In this document: positions 11,467 through 18,822 of the stretch, in pieces | How positions within the stretch are numbered: the first letter of the stretch is position 1 | How the letters are laid out: each line of letters starts with the position of its first letter | DNA from: Dromaius novaehollandiae | Lineage: Eukaryota > Chordata > Aves > Casuariiformes > Dromaiidae | Length of the DNA stretch: 64,000 nucleotides | Assembly: GCF_036370855.1 (NCBI RefSeq) | Contig: NC_088102.1 | Location: 70,627,601-70,691,600 of the forward strand | Direction of reading: 5' to 3' | The notes under the pieces: model-generated | Seen by the model: the letters and a program-made list of their open reading frames with translations, nothing else | Databases searched by the model: none | Told to the model about the DNA's origin: nothing | Position numbers and translations under genes: made by a program

Positions 11467-14378
11467 TCACAGGAAGAGCTTGTCGTGGCAGGCCTGGCAG
11501 TAGAGCTTGCCGGCGTGCTCGCGGAAGGCGCCCTGGTGCAGCTGGCGCTGGCAGTAGGCGCAGACGAAGTGCTCGGGGTGGTACTTGCGGCCGGCGGCCG
11601 AGATGCAGCGCCCGGCCACGGGGCGCCCGCAGCCGTGGCACACGCTGCCCTGGCGCTGGTGGAAGTGCAGCTCGCAGTAGGGCCGGCCCTCCAGCTCGAA
11701 GAAGGAGCCGCCGGCGAAGCAGCTCAGGCAGTCCTGGCCCGGGGAGGGGGGGGGACACGGTGTCAGCATCCCCTGCGGATAGGCACCATGCTCCCCCCCC
11801 CCCCCCCCCCCGGCCCGGGCGCCCGCTCACCGCGCACACGAAGCACTCGGGGTGCCAGACGCCTTGCAGGGCCGACAGGTAGTCGTCTGTCACGGGGCGC
11901 CCGCAGCCCTGGCACTTGGGCGCGAACATGGCCAGGAAGTCGTGGCGGCAGTACGGCTTCCCGTCGCGCTCGTGGAAACCTGCGTGGCGGCACCGTGGTG
12001 GCGGGGGCCGCGGGGGCACCCGGCGGCAGCCTGCCCGCCCTGGGGTGCCACCTCCGCCCTGTTGCCCCGGGCTCCCGGGATGGGGTGATGGGGGGCAATG
12101 GGGGTACTCAGAATCGGGATGACGGGGGTGGCTGGGATGGGGGCGATGGGGGTGCCCAAGATGGGGGGTGATGGGAAGAGGTGGGGATGGCGAGGATGGG
12201 GGAGAGGGGGGTGCCCAGGATGGGGGGGTGATGGGAAGTAATGGGGATGCCTGGGATGGGGGGTGATGGGGGTCTCAGAATTGGGATGATAGGGGTGGCT
12301 GGGATGGGGGGCAGTGGGAAGTGATGGGGATACCCAGGATGGGGAGATGGGGGTGCCTGGGATGGGGGAGATGGGGGGCAATGGGGATGCCTGGGATGGG
12401 GGGGATGGGGGTGCTCGGGATGGGGGCAATGGTGGTGCTCAGAGTGGGGGAGATGTAGGTGCCTGAGAAGGGGGCAATTGGGGTGCCCAGGATGGGGGGT
12501 GATGGGGTGGCTGGGATGGGGGCAATGGGGGATGTATGGGGTGGGGGCAATGGGGTGTCTGGGATGAGGGGCAATGGGGGGTGATGGGGATGCCCGGGAT
12601 CAGGATGATAGGGGGTGGCCAGGATTGGGGCAGGAGAAGATCGGGGCTGCCCCCCACCCCCCCCCAAGTTCGCACCGTTGTCTCCAAACACCTTCCCGCA
12701 GTGGGCGCAGAAGAAGTGCTCCGGGTGCCAGGTCTGGTCCAGCGCCGTGAGGACTTTCTGCGGGGAGAGGCGAGGTGGGCGCAGGGATGGAGGGTGCCGG
12801 AGCCGGCCCCGGGGGGGGCTGGGGGGGGGGCCTTACCTGGCGGATGGGGGCCGCGCAGTAGGCGCAGCGGGGCGAGAAGGCCTGGTGGTAGTCCTCCTCG
12901 CAGTACGCCTGCCCGCCCCGCTCGAAGAAGGGCCGCCCGCCCAGCTCCTGCCCGCAGCGGGTGCAGGTGAAGTGCTCGGGGTGCCACGCTCGGCCCAGCG
13001 CCGTCAGCACCTGGAAGGGGGGGGGGGGTTGGGGACAAGGCGACGTGGGGCCGGGCTGGCGGTGCCGAGCGGGGTGGGTTGGGGGGGGGATCGGGGGGGG
13101 CTCACCTTGCCGGCGATGGGCTTGCGGCAGGCGGCGCAGGCGCCCTTGGGGGCCGCCGTGATGCCCAGCTCCTGCAGCTCCCGCGTGAGGCCGCCCAGCA
13201 TGCGGTCCAGCGAGGGGGGGTCCCCCGGCCCGGCTCCCGGCCCCGCTGCCGCCGGCTGCCGGGAAGGGACGGCGTGGTGACGCTGGGTTCCTGTGGGAAA
13301 CCCCCCCCCAAACCCCCCCCCCCCCCGCTCCCAAACTCACCTCGCTCTGCAGCTGGCCCAGGTCGGCCAGGAGCTCGTCCAGGTGCCGGGCGGCCGCTGT
13401 GGGGGCCGGCGAGGGCCGTGGCACCGGCGAGGGGCTGCTGAGTGAGATGGGGGGGGCACGGCCGAGCGCCCCGGACACTCAGCGTGGCTGGGGGGGGGGG
13501 GCACGCGCTTCGGGGACCCCCCTTTCCCCAACAGTACAGCCACCCCCCCCCCCAAACCCCGGCTCGCTGAAGCACTTGGGTTTGGGGGAGCAGCCAGGCA
13601 CGCCGAGGAAGGGGCTTTTGCCCCCCCCCCAATCGGCCACGGCCACACTTACCTGTAGACGGTGTTCAGATCCGTCCTGGCAGGCTGCGTCCGAGGTGCC
13701 GGCCGTGCCTGCAAGGCCGAATCCGCGTGGCTGATGCTTTTCCCGGCTTCCAGCGGAGCCAGGGCCGGGGGCGGGGGGTCGCCGGGTGCCCCCACGGCGC
13801 GAGGGCCCGGCCGCGGCGTTACCTGGGGAGCTGCCGAGGCGAGCGGCAGCGGGCCGGGGCGGGGCGGGGGCTTGGCGGGAGCCGCATCCTGCCCGGTGGG
13901 GCTTTGCTCCAGCTCCGCCAGCAAAGCGTCTGCAGGGAGAGCGATGGGTCAGGGAGAGAGATGGGTCAGGGTGAGACTGAGACAGCCCCAAGCAGCCCCA
14001 CCTGGGCCCATGCCCCCACCCATGGGCCCCGGAGCCCTATTTAAGCTCAGCCCAGGGCCTTGGTCTCTGCCTGGGCTATGCTGTGCCTTGGGCCTTGCAC
14101 TGGAGGTGGCTCCTCTCCCAGGTGGACCCCAGGACCTTCATTGCAGCTTGTCTCCAGCCCATCTCCTTGTTCTCCTGCTGGCGCCCCATGGCTGGAGGCC
14201 AACCTGGCTCATCACTCGCCATCCGGGGGCTGCCGATGGCCCCTGCTACCAGCCTTGGCTCTGCCGGAGCTTGTTTCCCATCCCTGGGTGCTCTTTGCGG
14301 CACCTCTTTTGGTGGCCGTGACCACCCAGGGCCCCCGGCCGCCCCCCGAGATGGGCTTCACTCACCCAGATCCTCCAT
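11467..14378 (-). CDS. LPXN: Leupaxin, paxillin-family LIM adaptor (8 coding exons)
   Basis: Leupaxin is a focal-adhesion and podosome adaptor of leukocytes and osteoclasts that binds Pyk2/FAK and other partners through LD motifs and LIM domains. Exons in transcript order are 14366-14378, 13653-13929, 13341-13437, 13106-13255, 12837-13010, 12676-12757, 11831-11979 and 11467-11733. They join in one frame to 402 residues (human 386). LD motifs are visible as [13 protein letters not shown] at the start, [13 protein letters not shown] near residue 120 and [14 protein letters not shown] near residue 145. Four LIM domains follow, beginning with [11 protein letters not shown] at about residue 169 and ending CHDKLFL. 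LIM1 reads on into [14 protein letters not shown] and LIM4 has [15 protein letters not shown]. The start is the only ATG and encodes MED as in human MEE. Introns are tiny and G/C-homopolymer-rich. The boundary of the third exon is a tandem acceptor. Confidence 0.95.
11793..11811. repeat. Poly-C homopolymer (19 nt)
   Basis: An uninterrupted run of C lies in the LPXN intron just beyond the donor of the exon at 11831-11979. Tracts of this length are prone to length error in sequencing and assembly. Confidence 0.9.
12073..12620. repeat. G-rich minisatellite in LPXN intron
   Basis: A degenerate tandem array has units of about 25-35 bp, built from GGGATGGGGGCAATGGGG followed by GTGCCTG-like spacers. 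It fills most of the 696-nt intron between the exons at 11831-11979 and 12676-12757. The G-rich strand is the plus strand, so the LPXN transcript carries the C-rich copy. Long proline/histidine-rich ORFs read from it are by-products. Confidence 0.85.
13981..14060. repeat. Interspersed repeat fragment, copy 1 (LPXN intron 1)
   Basis: A segment reading GCAGCCCCACCTGG, then GGAGCCC, then TTAAGCTCAGCC recurs in the same order at about 55855-55925. Two similar copies 42 kb apart inside non-coding DNA point to a dispersed repeat family. The family was not identified; a CR1-related or other avian repeat is possible. Confidence 0.5.
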
Positions 14379-14444
14379 CACGGATGCGCAGGGCGGCGGC
14401 GCGGGGGGAAGGCGCCCGCGGCGGGGGCCGGGCTGCGCACGCAC

Positions 14445-14454
14445 TTTCAGTTCC
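14445..14454 (-). promoter_or_regulatory. LPXN: Ets-IRF composite element upstream of LPXN
   Basis: TTTCAGTTCC on the plus strand reads GGAACTGAAA on the LPXN sense strand, an exact match to the GGAANNGAAA composite bound by PU.1/SpiB with IRF4/IRF8. It lies 67-76 nt before the LPXN ATG. A further PU.1-type GAGGAAG (minus strand) is at 14468-14474. Leupaxin is leukocyte-enriched, so the placement is plausible; binding is inferred. Confidence 0.5.
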
Positions 14455-14474
14455 GCTCCTGGCCTCGCTTCCTC

Positions 14475-15815
14475 CGGGGTTTGTGTCGCTCGGGGTTGTG
14501 TGTGTGTGGTTTTTTCTGTCTTCTTGTGGGTTGTGGGTACTGATGGGTGACAGCAACATGTGCGCTGGGAGTGGGGCATCCTGCAGAAGCCCTCGGTTTT
14601 GACCAATGGACCCCCAAAGGCAGGTGCGATGGTGCCCCGAGCCGGCACCACGAGGCCTGTTTTGGTTGAAAATCTGCCTGACGGCAGATAAACTGCCACC
14701 AGTTTCTCCATTTGGGCCCATTTGGGAAGACAAAGCTGCAGACGCCGCAGTTATCGGCAGTACTTCTACCTGCGCCCAGCTGGAAGATCGGGCGACTCTC
14801 ATTGCTTTGCTTCTCCGCAGCGAAACCTCCCAGCATTACAACAGCAGCCAGCAGATGTCGAAACAGCACCAAGGGACCGGTTAGCAACTTGGGTGGTGGT
14901 GGTGGGGAATTATCCTATTTTTATTCTTTTATTGCAACTTAGATGTTGCAAGGCTGGGGGTTATTTTAGACCGCTCAGTGATTTACTCCCACCCCCAGTG
15001 ATGGTGATGTGAGCTCTAGTGTAAGCAGGCATCTGAAGCTGTAAAACTTCCTATTATAAAATGTCATGTCATAAGACACAAGCCCGAAAGCTGCAAACAG
15101 CCGAGCTGCGTTCGGAGCCGGGCTGTATTTCAGTGCAACAGATTAACCGTGACATTTCCAACAACCCCACGCCTTAGCGACGAAGGAGGCAGATCAAGAG
15201 AGCCACCCTGAGAATAACTTCCCACAGCAAGGCTCTCTAGTTGGAAATAAAACTGCTTTTATTTAGGAATAAATGTGAAGTCGTTTCATAGCAGAGGGCG
15301 TGGGTTAACTGCAGCAGAAGGGTTAGTTTGGAAAGTTACGCCAATCAAGTCTCCACCTAGACACGTCCTTGGAGAGAGAGGAAACGTTTTCATCCACATC
15401 TAATAGAACCAGCAGCAGCAGATGCTACTTGAACTCTGATTTCCTTCTCGAGAAGGGAGGGAAACGTTTTCATTGAGACAAAATGAGCAGATCGACTTTT
15501 TTGGGTCCTGTTTTTAACTTTTCCTTGTTAGCTCTATTCCTTCTCCCCGTGGCCTGGTATCTCTGCCGAGAGGAACCAGACCCCGCGCTGCTCTCCGCAG
15601 TAAGATGGTTTATCGGAGCGCTCTCAGGAGCTGAGGAGTGGAAATCTGGATGCATACTTTTGCTTTCAAGTGTGATTTCCCAGCTATGCATAATAATGCC
15701 GCTTACAACTTGAAACGCAAAAGCCAGAGAGGAAAAAGAAGGCAGAACGAGTTATCTCGCTAATGGGTATTGCTTTACTGAACACCAGCTAAGCGTGTTG
15801 GGCTCTTCACACTCC
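14475..15815. other. Non-coding interval between LPXN 5' end and the DIRS gag-like gene
   Basis: No gene was recognised. The stretch is less GC-rich than its flanks and carries a TTTATT (minus-strand AATAAA) at 15258-15263, which could be a distal poly(A) site for the gene to its right. The LPXN transcription start must lie near its left edge. Confidence 0.5.
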
Positions 15816-15817
15816 CT

Positions 15818-15823
15818 TTTATT
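15818..15823 (-). terminator. Polyadenylation signal of the DIRS gag-like gene
   Basis: TTTATT on the plus strand gives AATAAA on the minus strand about 43 nt after the stop codon, preceded by an A-rich stretch. A proximal signal supports the view that this ORF is a transcribed gene. Confidence 0.65.
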
Positions 15824-15865
15824 TTTGCTGTCTGTGGAGAAGGGGATCGAGAGCAGCTCATGCCG

Positions 15866-17755
15866 CTACTGCGGCGGGGCGCCCTTCCCAGAAGGGCACC
15901 GCACGCCCTTGAAACCCACCGTGGAAGTGAAAGCCGGCTTGTGGAGCGGAGCTTTCCCCTTCCCGCCGCGGGGAGCCGAGGGGCAGTACAGGGACCGAAG
16001 GAAGCGCAGCGTGGCCTGCCTTTCTTTGGCTCTCTGCAAAGTAGCTTCCACCTGCTCCCCGAAGAGATTCTCCCCCGTGTAGGGCAAGTTCTCGAGCTTC
16101 GTCTGCACCTCCTCGTGGAAGCCGGAGGCTCGCAGCCACGCCGACCGCCGGGCAGCCACTGCAGAGGCAGCGGCTCTCGCCACCGTGTCCCCTGCGTCGA
16201 AGGCCGCCCGCACCTGGTGCCGCGCCAAGTCCATGCCCTCGAGGAGGACGTGCTGCAGCTCCCGCTGCTGATCCCGGGGCAGAGGCTGCGCGAGCGCGGA
16301 GACCTTTTTCCAGAGCTCCACCTGCCCCCGGGCCATGTAGATCTGATAATCGACGACCCGCAGGGCGGCGGCTGCTGACTGGTAAACCCGCTGGCCGAAC
16401 AAATCCAGGCGCCGCAGCTCTGGGTGCTGGGGCACTGCGCCGCGCTCGCCGCCCGTCTTCTCCCTCGCCATCGCCGCCTCCACGACCGTGCTCTCGTGCG
16501 CGGGCTGGGAGACGTAACCAGCCGCGTCCTCGAGCAGGACGTATTTCCTCTCGATCTCCTTGGCCACGGGAGGAACGGTGTGGGGCGTCTGCCAGACCTT
16601 CTTGACCAGCTTGTCCAAGATCGGGTGCAAGGGCATGGCGACCCTGTCGCAGGAGGGCTTTTCATCCAGATAGCGGTCAATGAGGCTCCCTGTGGACTCC
16701 TGGCACGGAATGAGATGAAACCCAACCAGTTTCGCCAGTCTTTTCAGGAACTGGGGGAAAGGGGGATTTTCTGACGTGGAAGCGTTATCTTGACAGTCTT
16801 CTGCTGTAAAACGGGGGCCAAGATCAACCAAATCATCCCCTCTGGAAGAATCGCAGCAAGAGTCGTCATCCCTCAAGGCGACGTCTGGCTTCCAGATGGA
16901 CGAGTCGCACGACACCGATGGGGAGGGGAGGCAAGGGAGCGCTGCCTCACAGGGGGGCGACAGCAGCTGCGCTGGGACCGCTGGCAGAGGGTGCGTGGGA
17001 ACGGAGGCAGCCGCTTTGTTGGGTGAAAGAGCTGGCTCTGGGGGTCCAGGTGCGATCCTGGCTTCCGAAAGCATCCCAGCTGCGCTGGGACTCACCAAAG
17101 GATGGGCGGCAAGTTCTGGGGGCGGCTCTCCGGCTCTTGAAGCAGCCTCAGCGATTAAGAGGATGGATCTGGCCAGGTCGGAGAGCATACGCTGCCACGG
17201 GGATTCCCCAGACTGGTGCTCTGCTCCCGACCCCGAGCGCAGGGGATGGAGCTGCGACTCGGACACCGAACTGCCGGACGGTGGGGGCGTCGGCGGGCTC
17301 CAAGCTTTCGGGTTGTGTTTGGCTCTCGCTTGACAGTGCTTCTTCTGAGGGGAGCACGAGTTGTTGGGGACATCGGTTTTGCTACGTGGAGGGGACTCGG
17401 TGTGTGGAGACGACAACGTGGGGTCCGTCAGCACAGCTGCCCCTCCCGGCCGCAGCACCGAGGAGGAGGAGTCCGGGCTCTCGGCAGCGAAGGCGAGCTC
17501 CCGCCTGCGCTTGGCGGGTCTCCCCTCGGCCGCCCCGCCGCTCGCCCGCCGAGGGGGCGCCGGCAGCAGGGCGCGCAGGCGCTGCTGGCGGAGCCGCGTC
17601 GCGGAGGGGGCCATGCTGGCGCAGGCCCAGCAGCCGCGCAGGCCGTGGCTCGCCCCCAGGCACACGACGCAGCGCTCGTGCTCGTCCGTCACCGAGATCC
17701 TCCTGCCGCACGGGCACTGCTTGGGCCCGCGCCGGGGGGGGCCGCCCCCGGCCAT
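15866..17755 (-). CDS. DIRS1-type gag-like single-exon gene (LAP2-alpha-domain relative), intact
   Basis: An uninterrupted 629-codon ORF starts at the first in-frame ATG. Residues 14-45 form a Cys/His cluster (CPCG, then CVVCLGASHGLRGC with CX2CX4HX4C spacing, then WAC) of the kind found at the start of DIRS1-like gag proteins. A basic AKRRRE stretch (81-86) may be a nuclear signal. A long Ser/Pro-rich linker follows to about residue 330. The rest (330-590) reads like the DIRS gag core: HPILDKLVKKVWQTP, a Tyr/Arg-rich helix, AARRSAWLRASGF, ENLPYTGENLFGEQ and KERQATLRFLRSLYCP. Mammalian TMPO (LAP2-alpha) and ZNF451 are known to have co-opted this domain. No reverse transcriptase, RNase H, recombinase or terminal repeats were seen beside it, and it looks whole, with no breaks. 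With its CpG promoter and poly(A) signal, an old domesticated gene is the best reading. Function is unknown. Confidence 0.75.
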   Translation of the reverse strand: MAGGGPPRRGPKQCPCGRRISVTDEHERCVVCLGASHGLRGCWACASMAPSATRLRQQRLRALLPAPPRRASGGAAEGRPAKRRRELAFAAESPDSSSSVLRPGGAAVLTDPTLSSPHTESPPRSKTDVPNNSCSPQKKHCQARAKHNPKAWSPPTPPPSGSSVSESQLHPLRSGSGAEHQSGESPWQRMLSDLARSILLIAEAASRAGEPPPELAAHPLVSPSAAGMLSEARIAPGPPEPALSPNKAAASVPTHPLPAVPAQLLSPPCEAALPCLPSPSVSCDSSIWKPDVALRDDDSCCDSSRGDDLVDLGPRFTAEDCQDNASTSENPPFPQFLKRLAKLVGFHLIPCQESTGSLIDRYLDEKPSCDRVAMPLHPILDKLVKKVWQTPHTVPPVAKEIERKYVLLEDAAGYVSQPAHESTVVEAAMAREKTGGERGAVPQHPELRRLDLFGQRVYQSAAAALRVVDYQIYMARGQVELWKKVSALAQPLPRDQQRELQHVLLEGMDLARHQVRAAFDAGDTVARAAASAVAARRSAWLRASGFHEEVQTKLENLPYTGENLFGEQVEATLQRAKERQATLRFLRSLYCPSAPRGGKGKAPLHKPAFTSTVGFKGVRCPSGKGAPPQ

Positions 17756-17810
17756 GGAGGCCCGGCCCGGGCGGCGCAGGGGCGGCCGCCCCCCGCCCTG
17801 CCGCCCCCGG

Positions 17811-18011
17811 CTAAGCGGGGCAGGCAGCCGCTCCCAGCATGCTCCGCGGCCGCTTCCGGCCGGCGCTTCCGGCCGGCCCCTGGCCAGCCGCCCGGGAGGG
17901 GGGGAGATAGAGGGGAACTACAGCTCCCGGCATGCACGGCGCATGCGCGGCCACAGCGGAAGTGGGGGGGGCCGCGGCGCCAAGCCCCGCCCCCTTTGCG
18001 CCGGCCGCCAT
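17811..18011 (-). other. Possible upstream ORF in the leader of the DIRS gag-like gene
   Basis: On the minus strand an ATG in the strong context AAAATGG opens 66 codons (MAAGAKG... to ACPA) and stops 55 nt before the main ATG. The ATG overlaps the YY1 motif. It only matters if transcription starts above about 18015, which is typical for YY1-containing promoters but not shown here. It may equally be chance in GC-rich DNA. Confidence 0.3.
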
Positions 18012-18014
18012 TTT
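17832..18014. promoter_or_regulatory. Housekeeping-type CpG promoter cluster (ZNF143, NRF1, ETS, YY1)
   Basis: Read from the sequence: TCCCAGCATGC at 17832-17842 (ZNF143-like core); two exact tandem copies of CGCTTCCGGCCGG at 17851-17876 (ETS); ACTACAGCTCCCGGCATGC at 17917-17935 (close to the full ZNF143/THAP11 site); GCGCATGCGCGG around 17939-17950 (NRF1); CGGAAGTG at 17957-17964 (ETS/GABPA); and CCGCCATTTT at 18005-18014 (YY1, in sense orientation for the minus strand). This is a classic TATA-less CpG promoter. The YY1 orientation suggests a minus-strand start near 18015. Confidence 0.7.
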
Positions 18015-18503
18015 GTCACCGACTTTCACCCGCCGCCCGACGGGGCGTTTTTTTTTTTTTTTCTTAAAGGAGAAGCGACAGCCAAAAAAATCCGCCCCCC
18101 CCAACAAAGCCTCGCCGGGACCGCGAGCGGCGCCGCAGCCCTGCGGGAAGGGAGCGGCCGCGCGGGAAGGGGGCGCCGGGCGGCTGCCTTTGCCCGGCCT
18201 CAGCCGCCGAGCGGAGGGACTCAGGGGGAGCCCGAGGGGCCCAGGCGGCGGCGGCGGCGGTAGGACGGCGGCGGTGCCCGGCGCGGCCGCGGCGCGAGGG
18301 CTCGCGGCGGGGCGGGGGGCGGCGGCGCGCGGAGCGGCGGTTGAACGGGCCGCGCTCGGGGGGAGGGAGGGAGGGCGCGCGCCGCGGCGGGGACGGCGGC
18401 GCGGGGCGGGGGGGGGAGGGGGCCGAGCGAGCGAGCGGGGCAGCCGCGGCGGCGCCTGCGCGGCGTGGCGCGCGCCCGAGGAGGGCCGGGGAGCCGCCTG
18501 CTG

Positions 18504-18714
18504 ATTGGCCGCGAGGAGCGGGAAGGAGGCGGGCCCGGCCGCAGCGCCGCGCCGCCGATTGGCCGCAGCAGGGCGGCGGGGCGGGGGGAGGCGGGGCCGC
18601 GGGGGGCGGGGCCGCCCGCCCTCGCTGCGCCTGCCGCCCGCGGATTGGCGGGCGCCGGGCGAAGGTGGGGCGGCCGGAGGCGCCGCGTGAAGCCGGCCGC
18701 CGGCCGCTGATTGG
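18504..18714. promoter_or_regulatory. ZFP91: Four inverted CCAAT boxes with GC boxes upstream of ZFP91
   Basis: ATTGG (CCAAT on the minus strand) occurs at 18504-18508, 18558-18562, 18644-18648 and 18710-18714. Most sit in a GATTGGC context, spaced 54, 86 and 66 bp, and separated by GGGGCGGGG-type Sp1 boxes. The array ends about 110 nt before the ZFP91 ATG. NF-Y plus Sp1 control of the ZFP91 promoter is inferred from the motifs. Confidence 0.6.
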
Positions 18715-18822
18715 CCGCGGCTGAGCGCGGGGGGCGGGGCGCGGCGGGGGGGAGGCGGGTTGGCGGGCGGGCGGGAGGAGCGCGGGGGAGCAGCCGCCGC
18801 GGCCCCTGCGCTCGCCGCCCCG

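Noticed and set aside
11890-12691. Pro/His/Ile-rich minus-strand ORFs
   Set aside because: They are translations of the minisatellite in the LPXN intron, not exons; the true exons on either side join without them.
15775-16725. 316-codon minus-strand Arg/Ser-rich ORF
   Set aside because: It is a shifted frame of the DIRS gag-like gene with no recognisable content.
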